Origin: a virus
Length of the DNA stretch: 31,141 bases
Virus record (IMG/VR): IMGVR_UViG_3300047994_000371
Location: 1 to 31,141 of that record
Strand: one strand, 5' to 3'
Shown here one piece after another: positions 7,358 to 15,078 of the stretch. Every line of letters begins with the position of its first letter. Within the stretch, counting starts at the first letter, position 1. The translations under genes and the position numbers were made by a program. The notes beneath the pieces were generated by a model, which searched no databases, was not told the origin of the DNA, and saw nothing but the letters and a program-made list of their open reading frames with translations.

Positions 7358-8055
7358 TGGCGCGCTTCAAGAACGCGAGCGCAGGGCCCCTCGATTTCCG
7401 CCTCGGCGGAGCGATGGGCCCGAAGACCCACGTCGAGCCGGGCGGCGAGATCGACGTTCCCGACCGGATCGCCTACTGCATCGGCCGCAGCGGACTTCCG
7501 CTCGAGCGCATCGACGGCCCGGCCGAGGCGACTGCGCCGGTGCCGCTCGCGAGCGCAGGACCGGCAGCCCCCGGTCCCAAGGCCGCCCTCGGCCCCGACG
7601 CGCCCCCGTGGAGCGCCGACGCCCGCCGCTGGTACGACCGGACCCAGGAGCTCGCCGCCACGGCCGCAGAGGCTGGCCGGCGCGCCAAGGACCTGGAGGG
7701 CCAGCTCGAAGCTGCCCACGACCGGGCCGAGGACAACCACCAGCGGGCCGAGGAGGCCGTCCGGCGGGCAACGGACGCGGAGACCGCCCAGCGTCAGCTC
7801 GAGGGCCAGGTCGCCAGCGCCGTCGCCTTCGTGGCACAGGTCCGGGAGAAGCTCGGAATCGGGGCCGAGGATTCGGTAGGCGTGCGCCTCGACGAGCTGC
7901 TCGCCGCCGAGGCCGAGGTGGACCGGCTCCGTGCCGAACTCGAGGCCGCGACGGCTCCTGCCGCTGCGCCTCCTCCCGCGCCGCCGGCGCCGCCCCCTCC
8001 CGGCGCGGAGACCAGCTCGGCGCCCGCGCCTGCCAAGCCGCTCAAGACCCGGTAG
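7357..8055 (+). CDS. Coiled-coil protein with Pro/Ala-rich tail, probable head-tail region
   Basis: ATG 7357 shares its A with the preceding stop (TGATG). The 232-residue product has three parts. An N-terminal small domain (residues 1-55) contains VEPGGEIDVPDRIAYCIGRSGLPLERI. A long charged coiled coil covers about 85-200 (AAEAGRRAKDLEGQLEAAHD onward). The C-terminus is Pro/Ala low complexity (PPPAPPAPPPPGAE) ending in a basic KPLKTR. The N-terminal part is reminiscent of short phage proteins placed after the coat gene whose job is unknown. No enzyme motif is seen. Confidence 0.65.
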   Translation: MARFKNASAGPLDFRLGGAMGPKTHVEPGGEIDVPDRIAYCIGRSGLPLERIDGPAEATAPVPLASAGPAAPGPKAALGPDAPPWSADARRWYDRTQELAATAAEAGRRAKDLEGQLEAAHDRAEDNHQRAEEAVRRATDAETAQRQLEGQVASAVAFVAQVREKLGIGAEDSVGVRLDELLAAEAEVDRLRAELEAATAPAAAPPPAPPAPPPPGAETSSAPAPAKPLKTR

Positions 8056-8067
8056 CCGAGCGCCGCC

Positions 8068-8502
8068 GTGCCCTACGTCACCTTCACCACGGGCCAGGCC
8101 GCGCTCTTCCGCCTCTACCTCGGCTACCCGAACCTTTTCCGGTACCTGAATCCGAGGCTGGAGAGCGCCATCAACGTGGTGGACGCCGACCCCGACGCCT
8201 CCTCGATGGCAATCGGCCTTCTCGCCAAGATCGCCGGCATCGAGACCGAGCTGGGCAACCGCCTCACGGAGATCGGCCTGGCCAAGGCTGACGAGGTGGC
8301 CTGGTTCGAGGGAGCTCGCAAGAACGGGACGGCGGGCCTCGATGGTGTCCGCGCCGAGGGCCGCCGCTTCGTGACGCAGCTCTCCACCCTCTTCGGCGTG
8401 CCGGTGGTCGCCGACGTCTTCGGGGAGCGTGGCTACCCTGGCGACGACTGGATGCACGCGGACAACCAGTACGGCCGCGGCGGCGTCACGCCACTCGGCT
8501 AG
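8068..8502 (+). CDS. Head-tail region protein, unknown
   Basis: GTG 8068 is the only plausible start: the frame upstream overlaps the previous gene and no ATG gives the full domain. The 144-residue product starts PYVTFTTGQAALFRLYLGYPNLFRYLNPRLESAI and contains helical segments typical of small connector proteins (GLLAKIAGIETELGNRLTEIGLAKADEV). Its place in the gene order suggests a head-completion or adaptor function. Sequence alone does not prove this. Confidence 0.6.
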   Translation: MPYVTFTTGQAALFRLYLGYPNLFRYLNPRLESAINVVDADPDASSMAIGLLAKIAGIETELGNRLTEIGLAKADEVAWFEGARKNGTAGLDGVRAEGRRFVTQLSTLFGVPVVADVFGERGYPGDDWMHADNQYGRGGVTPLG

Positions 8503-8520
8503 ACCCGCGCAGCGCGCCCG

Positions 8521-8709
8521 TCATCGCCAACGGCTCCTCCTCGGCGCCTTGAGCGTCCTCGGGGTGCGATAGCTGCGGTTCGCTGCGCGCACCCAGGCGA
8601 GGCACTTGCGGCACGTGGGGGCCTCGCCCTCTTTCGCTGGCACCGCACGACCCTTCACGCCGCTAACCGGCTCGACGCCGAACACCTTGTGCGTGGCCGG
8701 CTCCTTCAT
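8521..8709 (-). CDS. Small CxxC protein on the opposite strand
   Basis: The 295 bases between the neighbouring plus-strand genes have no convincing plus-strand gene, but the minus strand reads a 62-residue frame from ATG 8709 to TGA 8521 with strongly G/C-ending codons. The product begins MKEPATHKVFGVEPVSGVKG, has one CxxC pair (C33/C36 in PTCRKCLAW) and a very basic C-terminus (about 9 Arg/Lys in the last 20). This suggests a small nucleic-acid-associated or zinc-binding peptide. The frame stays open upstream of the ATG, and the ribosome site (GGCGGG) is weak. It is the only minus-strand candidate within the structural block. Confidence 0.5.
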   Translation of the reverse strand: MKEPATHKVFGVEPVSGVKGRAVPAKEGEAPTCRKCLAWVRAANRSYRTPRTLKAPRRSRWR

Positions 8710-8797
8710 CCCGCCATCTTCCCATGTCCGACGCTTACGGCGCGATCCCCTTCCCTCCTCGCGCCGCCGCTCTCCGGCGTCGAACCAGCAAGCCCTG

Positions 8798-9256
8798 ATG
8801 ACCACGCTGCGCGATCGCCTGCTCCCCCGCCTCCAGGAGGTGCGGTGGCGGGTGGGCGCGCTCGGCATGCACCAGGTCCCGGTGCTGCTCCGCTCGTGGA
8901 CGTGGAGCTCCGGGCACGGCCAGACCGGCACCATCATCCCGAACCCGGACCTCATCCTGGGCGCGGCCGATGCGACGGGCACGATCCAGCCTCCCCATGT
9001 GCGAGGCGAGCCTTCGGACGTCGAGATCAAGGTCGACCTCCTCACCCCCGCCTGGTCGAATGCCACCGGCTCGGGCGGCTTCACCCAAGCCCAGCTCGCC
9101 CCCGCGGACCAGGGCAGCGGCTTCACCTACGTCTACGTCGTCGGCTGGTCGAGCGGCGCCCGGAATTACATCCTCGCGCCCCGCGGTCTCGATACGTCGA
9201 AGCCCCTCCACTACACGCTCCACCTGAAGTCGACGGACCGCAAGGTCCCCTACTGA
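8798..9256 (+). CDS. Neck/tail-region protein, unknown
   Basis: ATG 8798 is chosen because the open frame further upstream (from 8606) reads low-quality sequence that overlaps the minus-strand gene. The 152-residue product starts MTTLRDRLLPRLQEVRWRVGALGMHQV and then turns beta-rich, with FTYVYVVGWSSGARNYILAPRG. Connector or stopper proteins in this genomic position often have such a mix. No family is firmly recognised. Confidence 0.65.
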   Translation: MTTLRDRLLPRLQEVRWRVGALGMHQVPVLLRSWTWSSGHGQTGTIIPNPDLILGAADATGTIQPPHVRGEPSDVEIKVDLLTPAWSNATGSGGFTQAQLAPADQGSGFTYVYVVGWSSGARNYILAPRGLDTSKPLHYTLHLKSTDRKVPY

Positions 9257-9272
9257 GGGGCGCAGAGGATCC

Positions 9273-9455
9273 ATGAAAATCAGGGTCAACCTCACAATCG
9301 GAGGCGACGTCATCAAGGGGGATGCGGCGGCGGTAGCGCGCTTCAAGCGAATCAAGAGGCGCGTGAAGACCATGGGCGCCGACGAGCTGGCCGTCCTGCT
9401 TCTGCACGCCGTGGAGCGCGACCTCGACGGCACGCGGATCGGGTTCCGCGCGTAA
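9273..9455 (+). CDS. 60-residue protein, unknown
   Basis: AGAGGA lies five bases before ATG 9273. The product is strongly basic in the middle (RFKRIKRRVKTMG) between a short strand-forming start (MKIRVNLTIGG) and an acidic helix (ADELAVLLLHAVERDL). Its layout suits a small folded nucleic-acid-binding or structural protein. A perfect six-base hairpin follows the stop at 9456-9470. Confidence 0.6.
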   Translation: MKIRVNLTIGGDVIKGDAAAVARFKRIKRRVKTMGADELAVLLLHAVERDLDGTRIGFRA

Positions 9456-9470
9456 GCGGCGTTCCGCCGC
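9456..9470 (+). terminator. GC hairpin directly after a stop codon
   Basis: GCGGCG and CGCCGC (9456-9461 and 9465-9470) pair perfectly around a TTC loop, immediately after the TAA of the 60-residue gene. There is no T-run downstream. It may slow transcription or protect mRNA, but intrinsic termination is unproven. Confidence 0.3.
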
Positions 9471-9594
9471 GCCGCACACGAAGACGCTGAACATGCACGA
9501 CGCCAGCCCGTTCCCCACCAGATCCGTCGCGGGCTTCGCGTACCCGAGCCACGACCGGTCCACCGACCCGCTGGCACCCCCGGAGAACGTCACC

Positions 9595-9960
9595 ATGTCC
9601 CTCTCTCAGCTCGCCGCGCAGCTCTTCGACGCCGAGCGCGCCAAGGCCGCCGCCGAGCGGCTCTGCGAGACGCTACGCGACCAGGTGAAGGCCGGGATGG
9701 AGGCCGAGCTTGATACGGCGCGCGCCGCCGGCGACGCCAACGCCCTCAAGGCCGCCAAGAGACTGGAGCTCGTCGGCCAGGGCACCATCACCTACGTGGA
9801 GAGCGGTTCGAGCGAACGGCTCGACCAGGGCAAGGCCCTCGACAAGCTCGCCGCGCTGGGCGCCCGCCTCCGCGACCTCGGCGAGCACGACGTCGACGAC
9901 GCCGCGCCCTTCAAGTCGATCCCGCGGGCGGCCTCGGTCAGGGTCACCCCGCAGCTCTGA
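9595..9960 (+). CDS. Helical accessory protein, unknown
   Basis: ATG 9595 is chosen because GGAGA at 9582-9586 stands eight bases upstream; an in-frame ATG at 9493 would add 34 residues with no domain character. The 121-residue product is a coiled helix for 70 residues (SQLAAQLFDAERAKAAAERLCE onward), then TITYVESGSSERLDQGKALDKLAALG and a Pro/Arg/Ser end (FKSIPRAASVRVTPQL). The last part recalls the C-terminus of phage proteins that accompany recombination or nuclease modules (Gp157-type), but this is weak. It overlaps the kinase start by one base. Confidence 0.6.
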   Translation: MSLSQLAAQLFDAERAKAAAERLCETLRDQVKAGMEAELDTARAAGDANALKAAKRLELVGQGTITYVESGSSERLDQGKALDKLAALGARLRDLGEHDVDDAAPFKSIPRAASVRVTPQL

Positions 9961-10343
9961 TGCGCACAATCGTCGCCGGCGGGCCGCGCACCGGCAAGAC
10001 GACCTTCGCCGACGCGCTCGGCCGCACCACCGGCGCGCCCGTGCGCCACACCGACAACCTGGTGGGCAAGCTCGACTGGAGCGCCACCTCGGCCGAGGTG
10101 GCCACCTGGCTCGACCAGCCCGGCCCGTGGATCGTCGAGGGCGTCGCCGTCGGGCGCGCGCTCCGGAAGTGGCTCGCCGCCCATCCGGAGGGCAAGCCCG
10201 CCGACCTGATCTACTGCGGCGTCGCAGCGAAGGTCGCGCGGACGCCCGGCCAGATGGCCATGGCCAAGGGCTGCATCACCGTCTGGGCCGAGGTGCTGCC
10301 CCTCCTCGAGGCGCGCGGCGTCCAGGTCCTCAGCCTCCCGTAG
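9960..10343 (+). CDS. P-loop NTPase, probable small nucleotide kinase
   Basis: The protein should bind ATP or GTP. The Walker A motif is clear at residues 7-14 (GGPRTGKT), directly after the first beta strand (TIVA). The segment PGPWIVEGVAVGRALRKWL (about residues 54-72) matches the layout of small AAA_18/adenylate-kinase-like phage kinases. At 127 residues it is compact, and the later LID/Arg region is reduced (KVARTPGQMAMAKG). ATG 9960 overlaps the previous TGA. A metabolic or DNA-related enzyme inside the head-tail connector genes is unusual; it may act on nucleotides or sense nucleotide state. Confidence 0.75.
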   Translation: MRTIVAGGPRTGKTTFADALGRTTGAPVRHTDNLVGKLDWSATSAEVATWLDQPGPWIVEGVAVGRALRKWLAAHPEGKPADLIYCGVAAKVARTPGQMAMAKGCITVWAEVLPLLEARGVQVLSLP

Positions 10344-10351
10344 GAGCCCCG

Positions 10352-10579
10352 ATGCCGTTCCTCGCCGAGCTCGTGCACCACGTGGTGGCCCATCCCCTGT
10401 GGGGGCTCGCCATCGCCGTGCGGCAAGGCGCCCGCCAGCTCGTGCGCGCCCCCGAGGTGGGCGAGGAGGTCTGGGGGCTCGCCGTGCTCGTCGAGCAGCT
10501 CGCCGCCCGGGCGGAGCGCGCCGCCGAACGGCTCCACGCCGTCTCGGCGCGCGCGGCCTGGCCGGACGAGACGCGGTAG
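10352..10579 (+). CDS. 75-residue helical protein with HHVVAHP motif
   Basis: AGGAG at 10342-10346 overlaps the upstream TAG and is five bases before ATG 10352. The product begins MPFLAELVHHVVAHPLWGLA, a motif style I have seen in several short phage and actinobacterial proteins without known function. It continues as one amphipathic helix (VWGLAVLVEQLAARAERAAERLHAV). It might be membrane-associated at the N-terminus. Function unknown. Confidence 0.6.
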   Translation: MPFLAELVHHVVAHPLWGLAIAVRQGARQLVRAPEVGEEVWGLAVLVEQLAARAERAAERLHAVSARAAWPDETR

Positions 10580-10582
10580 GCG

Positions 10583-11371
10583 ATGCCCTCGCCCGCGTCC
10601 TCCGTCGGCCCGCTGGCGCTTCCGATCCCCGCGGGGGCGTCCCACAGCGCCGTCGACGATCCGACGCTCACCGGCCTCGGCGCCTACCTGGCCTACGCGC
10701 TGAACCAGGACCTCAACGCGAAGCTCGCCAGCCTGGAGACGCGCCGAGACGACGGCTCCCTGGTGGCAACCGCGGTCCCCGCCGGCAACGTCTACTGCTG
10801 GGACCCGACCAAGCCGAACGCGTTCTTCACGCGCGGCAAGGGCGACGGCGCCCCGTACCCGCTCCCCGCCCTCTACCTCTGGGACGACTCCGACAAGCGC
10901 AAGCCCTGGAGCCAGCTCTACGGGATGCGCGAGCGGGCGGTCTCGGTCGCGTGGATCTTCGAGGAAGCGCTCCTGCCAGGCTGGCAGATCGACCGCTTCG
11001 GGCTGCGGGGCGCGGCCTGCGCCACCCTCTTCCGCGTCATCGACGAGGGCTGGAACCCGAGCTACTCGGGCACCGCCATCGCCGTGCTGCTCCAGCTCGC
11101 CGGCCACGGCATCGTCTACCAGGGCTCGCGCCGCGTGATGCTCTCGCCCGTCGTCGAGGCGGTCCAGGGCAGCGACCAGCCCATGGTCCGGGCCTACCCC
11201 TGCGCCCTGGCCTCCTACCTCGTCTACGAGCGCGACAACGGCCTGACCGCTCTCCCCTCCGAGGCCGCGCAGGACCTGCTGCTCAAGACCGGCGTCGGCG
11301 AGGACCCGGGCGCGCCGCTCCCGGTCGGCAACCGCGTCGTGCCCGCACCGCCCTACCCCGAATCCACCTGA
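10583..11371 (+). CDS. Tail-region structural protein, unknown
   Basis: The 262-residue product starts three bases after the previous stop. It has alternating strands and turns, with aromatic-rich stretches (NVYCWDPTKPNAFFTRGKG, LPALYLWDDSDKRKPWSQLYG) and one helix-rich segment (TAIAVLLQLAGHGIVYQG). No signal peptide or membrane helix is present. A place shortly before the sheath gene suggests a tail terminator, neck or stopper protein. That is inference from order, since the sequence matches no pattern I can name. Confidence 0.6.
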   Translation: MPSPASSVGPLALPIPAGASHSAVDDPTLTGLGAYLAYALNQDLNAKLASLETRRDDGSLVATAVPAGNVYCWDPTKPNAFFTRGKGDGAPYPLPALYLWDDSDKRKPWSQLYGMRERAVSVAWIFEEALLPGWQIDRFGLRGAACATLFRVIDEGWNPSYSGTAIAVLLQLAGHGIVYQGSRRVMLSPVVEAVQGSDQPMVRAYPCALASYLVYERDNGLTALPSEAAQDLLLKTGVGEDPGAPLPVGNRVVPAPPYPEST

Positions 11372-11378
11372 GGCCATC

Positions 11379-11813
11379 ATGCCGCGCGTCTCGCCGAGCC
11401 TCGTCCGTGACAAGCTCCTGCCGGACGCCGGAGGCGCATGTTACCGCTGCAAGGCGAAGCTGCCCGGCGGCGCTGAGGTGGTGATGGTCCCCGCGGCGTG
11501 GGTGCTCGGGCCCGGGTGCGGGCTCGACGGCGCCTTCCTGCTCTGCACCTCCTGTCCACCTCCCGACCCGCCGCCCAGCGAGCCCACGCTCTCGCCTTCC
11601 GATCGATGGGGCACCGCTCTTACGGCCCTGGGAAACCGTCTTGTCGAACAGGCCGCGGATGGTCGGTGCCTCGTGCGCTACGACCCACGACAAGACCCGC
11701 GCGCGGAGCCCTACCTCGCCGATGCCGTGGAGGTCGGCGGCGTCGACACCATCCCGGGCTTGATCCTCGTGCTCCTCGGCGTCGCCCGGGATGCCGGCGT
11801 CTTCGACCCGTGA
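11379..11813 (+). CDS. Zinc-ribbon-like protein, unknown
   Basis: The 144-residue product carries two Cys pairs, C21/C24 (CYRC) and C56/C59 (CTSC), with C47 between. This is the spacing expected for a structural zinc site formed by two knuckles. The remaining sequence includes WGTALTALGNRLVEQAADGRCLVRY and a hydrophobic C-terminus. Zinc ribbons of this kind occur in small phage proteins and do not define the task. The stop TGA (11811-11813) lies inside the next GTG start, so the two genes are coupled. Confidence 0.6.
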   Translation: MPRVSPSLVRDKLLPDAGGACYRCKAKLPGGAEVVMVPAAWVLGPGCGLDGAFLLCTSCPPPDPPPSEPTLSPSDRWGTALTALGNRLVEQAADGRCLVRYDPRQDPRAEPYLADAVEVGGVDTIPGLILVLLGVARDAGVFDP

Positions 11814-12364
11814 GCACCGCGCCCTCGAACACCAACCCCGGCATCCTGGCGGCTGGGATCTACCCCAGCCTCAGCGCGGTGCGCGCCACCGCACCGCCGC
11901 TGGTGCAGCGCTTCGCGCGGGTGCTCGGCCTGGGGAAGCTCTTCCGCTTCGTCCCCCTCGACCCCTCGGCCGACGACGGGTGGACCGCGCTCGTCCCGAA
12001 CCTCGCCGGCGGCGCCTGGCTCGACGTTCCCGATCTCGACCGAGGCGCTGACCTGGCGCTCGCCAGCGGCGCTGCCACGATCGGCGCCTACGGCGGGCCG
12101 TGGCGTGTCATCCCCGCCGGCACGCTCACCGGGAACGTCACCTACACCCTCGACCCCCTGACGGTCGACGGGGCGACGACGATCCGCGAGGGAGAGCAGA
12201 TCTTCGCGACGCGCCTCGACGCCAGCGGATCCACCGCCACGTGGGTCAACGGCGGCGCCGCCGGCGGCACGCTCTCGACCTTCCCCGCGAGCCAGCAGGC
12301 CTGGGCCTGGTTCTGGTTCGACGGCGCCAACTGGGTGAAGCGCGCCTCGGGCCTGATGGTCTGA
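11810..12364 (+). CDS. Probable tail or neck surface protein, unknown
   Basis: GTG 11810 overlaps the preceding TGA as GTGA, the arrangement seen at several other junctions here. The 184-residue product is rich in Gly, Thr and Trp. Its C-terminal half has beta-type sequence (GNVTYTLDPLTVDGATTIREGEQIFATRLDASGSTATWVNGG) ending in WAWFWFDGANWVKRASG. That ending resembles the tip of phage surface or fibre-like domains. No ribosome site stands out, so it may depend on coupling. Function unknown. Confidence 0.6.
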   Translation: MSTAPSNTNPGILAAGIYPSLSAVRATAPPLVQRFARVLGLGKLFRFVPLDPSADDGWTALVPNLAGGAWLDVPDLDRGADLALASGAATIGAYGGPWRVIPAGTLTGNVTYTLDPLTVDGATTIREGEQIFATRLDASGSTATWVNGGAAGGTLSTFPASQQAWAWFWFDGANWVKRASGLMV

Positions 12365-12454
12365 CGCGGCGGCGCCGGCGTCCCCCTTTCGGGCGCGCCT
12401 CGCTCACAGCCAATCCGATACCGCAGCTCGCGCCGCGGTCTCCCGGTGGAGTGC

Positions 12455-12880
12455 ATGAAAAAGCCTCTTCGCACCTTCCTGCTCGTCCGGGCTGTGCTCG
12501 ACGACAACGAGGTCCCCTACCTCGTCGCGCACCCCGGCATGCCCTCTCGCAAGGTGGGAATCCGGCGCGTCGCGAACCCGCCCGAGAAGCCCGACCACTA
12601 CGCCGAGCACTTCGAGCCCTGCGCCCACGTCGTCGACGCCGGGGACGCCCTGCACCTCGCCCACTACCGGCGCGAGGCCAAGGCCGGGACCCTCCAGATT
12701 CTCGGCGAGTGCTCCAAGCAGAGCCTCCACGACGCCGAGCTCCACTTCGCCGCGGCCGCCACCGCCGCGTCCAAGCTCGCGACGCCGGCGCCGAGTCCCA
12801 CCGCCGCGCCCGCGGCCACCCCCACGCCCGACGCGGCGCCCACCCCTGCGACGGCGCCGACCGCGGCGCGCGCGGAGTAG
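12455..12880 (+). CDS. Small protein with Pro/Ala-rich tail ahead of the sheath gene
   Basis: GTG 12446 and ATG 12455 are in the same frame; GGTGG at 12445-12449 is five bases before ATG 12455, which I prefer (141 residues). A folded N-terminal domain (about 100 residues) begins MKKPLRTFLLVRAVLDDNEVPYLVAHPGM. It is followed by a 45-residue Ala/Pro/Thr tail ending AARAE. In contractile phages a small protein (Mu DUF2635-like) often precedes the sheath, and this gene holds that position. It is longer than that family, so the match is not claimed. Confidence 0.6.
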   Translation: MKKPLRTFLLVRAVLDDNEVPYLVAHPGMPSRKVGIRRVANPPEKPDHYAEHFEPCAHVVDAGDALHLAHYRREAKAGTLQILGECSKQSLHDAELHFAAAATAASKLATPAPSPTAAPAATPTPDAAPTPATAPTAARAE

Positions 12881-12883
12881 CCC

Positions 12884-14635
12884 ATGAGCCTCCAAGGCAT
12901 CCCTTCTACGTCGCCGATCCCGCGACGCGCGAGGCAGTTCTCGCCCGCCGCCGGCACCGGGACCGGTGTCGGCTCGCTCCGCCCCGTGGTGCTCGTCGGC
13001 AACAAGCTCTCCGCCGGCTCCGAGACGGTGGAGCAGCTCAATGGGCCGATCCAGTCTGTCCAGGACTGCTACAACCGCTTCGGCCGGCGCAGCGAGATCG
13101 CGTGGATGTACCGCGCGTACGTCGCCGTCGACCAGCAGCCGCTCGTCTATGCGGTGGCCATGGCCGAGGGCGGCGGGGCCACGGCGAGCACCTGCAATTA
13201 CCAGTTCTCCACCACCTCGACCACGCAGACCGTGGTCAACGTCGACTCCTGCAAGGGTCGACTGCAAGTCCAGGTCAACGTCGGCGACCTGATCACGACG
13301 ATCGCCACCAACGTGGCGGCGGCCATCAACGCGGATCCCGATCTGCCGTTCTCCGCCGCGGTCGACACCACGGCGACCACGATCGCGAGCGGGTCCAACA
13401 ACGTGGCCCTCCCCGCTGCGTCGATCAGCGTCGCGTCCACCACGGGCCTTCCGACCTCGGGGACCGTGCTGATCGGGACCCTCAACACCCTGGTCAGCTA
13501 CACCGGGGTCAGCGGTGGAAACACCCTCACCGGTTGCAGCGGCGGCACCGGCACCCTCCTGACGGGCCAGACCGTCACCAACGCCGGCCAGGTCGACATC
13601 ACCACCAGCCAGAAGGGCCCGCGTTCGGCCGGGTGGATCAACAACCTCCGCATGGGTCTCGCGGACCCGACGAACGCCACGACGGTCGCCAAGAGCTCGG
13701 TCACCGCCGGCACCACCGCCGACTCCTGCGTCAACGCCCTCGCGGCCATCGACACGTCGACCTTCACCTACCACGCGATCGCCTGCACCGCCACCTCGTC
13801 CGTCACGTCCTCGGACGGCGGCGTCGGCCAGTACGCCTCCTACATCGCCGGCATCGTCTCGCCCACGGGAAACAAGAGCTCGATGGCGATCTTCGCCGTC
13901 GATGGCACCAGCTCCCAGGCGACCGCGGTCACCCAGAGCGCGGCCGTCAACTCGGTCTGGGCCAAGTGCTACCGCGTACACGGAAACGACTGGCACACGA
14001 GCATGGTGACCGCCCAGCTTACGGCGATTCACCGGAGCCAGGAGGTCAATTACGCGGCCGCGAACCTGACCAACTGGACGCAGAACTCGACGCTCGGGCA
14101 GGTCTTCCAGATCCCCGATCCCTTCACCAAGACGAACCGGCCCTCGAGCGTCGACGAGACCACCGACCTCCAGGGTGGCGTCTCCACGATCGGATTTCGG
14201 ACGGACGGCACGCCGTACATCGTCCGAAGCATCACGACCTACTCGTGGACCGGCTCCTCGAGCACCACCGACTTCCGGGCCCGCGAAGGCCACATCCCGT
14301 CGGTCATGTTCAAGTACTGGGAGGATCTCCAGGCGCTGCTCATCGCCCAGAACCAGCCCAACGTGGCCGCGGACCCTCCGCAAGGGACGAAGCCGGTCGA
14401 CGGGTTCATGTACCCGAGCGCCGTACGGGTCATCAACAACACGCTGATTCAGGCCATGTGCGGGCCGTACCAGAACGGCATGGCGCTGCTCGACCCGTCG
14501 GTGCTCACCACGATGCTCGGAGCGACCGTCATCAAGCTCATGGCCGCGGGCTTCGAGCTGGACGCGGCGATTGCCTGCGTCCGCCACAACCTCTTCGACG
14601 ACACGCTGATCCAGGAGATCGGCCCGGCGTACTGA
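12884..14635 (+). CDS. Tail sheath protein (Mu gpL-like)
   Basis: This is the contractile outer tube. Diagnostic features are the N-terminal LRPVVLVGNKLSAGSETVEQLNGPIQSVQDCYNRFGRRSEIAWMYRAYV (residues about 32-85), the PFSAAVD region, and the C-terminal half, where FEL-x-AAIACVRHNLFDDTLIQEIGPAY ends the protein. It is longer (583 residues) than typical Mu-type sheaths (about 495), partly because of an extra Gly/Thr-rich module at residues 165-233. That module is also present in the fibre protein at 27498. The gene follows its neighbour by three bases and is followed by the tube gene, the standard order for contractile tails. Confidence 0.92.
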   Translation: MSLQGIPSTSPIPRRARQFSPAAGTGTGVGSLRPVVLVGNKLSAGSETVEQLNGPIQSVQDCYNRFGRRSEIAWMYRAYVAVDQQPLVYAVAMAEGGGATASTCNYQFSTTSTTQTVVNVDSCKGRLQVQVNVGDLITTIATNVAAAINADPDLPFSAAVDTTATTIASGSNNVALPAASISVASTTGLPTSGTVLIGTLNTLVSYTGVSGGNTLTGCSGGTGTLLTGQTVTNAGQVDITTSQKGPRSAGWINNLRMGLADPTNATTVAKSSVTAGTTADSCVNALAAIDTSTFTYHAIACTATSSVTSSDGGVGQYASYIAGIVSPTGNKSSMAIFAVDGTSSQATAVTQSAAVNSVWAKCYRVHGNDWHTSMVTAQLTAIHRSQEVNYAAANLTNWTQNSTLGQVFQIPDPFTKTNRPSSVDETTDLQGGVSTIGFRTDGTPYIVRSITTYSWTGSSSTTDFRAREGHIPSVMFKYWEDLQALLIAQNQPNVAADPPQGTKPVDGFMYPSAVRVINNTLIQAMCGPYQNGMALLDPSVLTTMLGATVIKLMAAGFELDAAIACVRHNLFDDTLIQEIGPAY

Positions 14636-14663
14636 CCCACTTCGGTCGGTCCAGGGAGCAGCC

Positions 14664-15059
14664 ATGAGCGGAACGCCGCAGCTATACGATCGATACTTCG
14701 TGCAGGTCTTCGCGGCCGGCTTCGGAGGGGGCCTGATCGCGGAGAACGCCGAGGTCAAGCTCATGCTGAACGGTGAGGACATCACCGTGAAGACGCTGGC
14801 GCTCGACTACGCCGGCTTCACCCCGGGCGCCGCGAGTCTGGACGTCACGCTGAAGAACTACCTGAGCTTCGCGCCGACCGTGGACTTCATGGCGGTCAAG
14901 CTGGCGAAGGTCTTCGTCACCGTCCAGATCCGCGCGCTCTCCGGGAAGATCCTCACCACGACGGGGCACATCTCGTCGGGCGTCGGCATCGACTCGGCCG
15001 ACGGGAAGAACACCGAGGTCGACCTGACGATCACGGGCACGCCCACCAGCTTCCAGTGA
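14664..15059 (+). CDS. Tail tube protein
   Basis: The inner tube protein follows the sheath gene by 28 bases. The 131-residue product has the usual small size and beta content (EVKLMLNGEDITVKTLALDYAGFTPGAASLDVTLKNYLSF), with TVDFMAVKLAKVFVTVQIRALSGKILTTTGHISSG forming the conserved strand pair and turn of gpM-type tubes. A ribosome site (AGGGAG) precedes ATG 14664. Assignment rests on position, size and strand pattern. Confidence 0.85.
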   Translation: MSGTPQLYDRYFVQVFAAGFGGGLIAENAEVKLMLNGEDITVKTLALDYAGFTPGAASLDVTLKNYLSFAPTVDFMAVKLAKVFVTVQIRALSGKILTTTGHISSGVGIDSADGKNTEVDLTITGTPTSFQ

Positions 15060-15078
15060 GGCTGCCGGGGCGCCGGTC

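Noticed and set aside
12100-14667. Very long open frame (855 codons) on the plus strand overlapping the sheath gene
   Set aside because: It is a shifted reading of the sheath and upstream genes, made open by high GC content. Its product is dominated by Arg, His, Gly and Pro and has no domain character.
12404-14785. 793-codon minus-strand open frame
   Set aside because: Antisense shadow of the sheath gene; composition is Arg/Gly/Asp/Val-rich low quality and no ribosome site or domain supports it.
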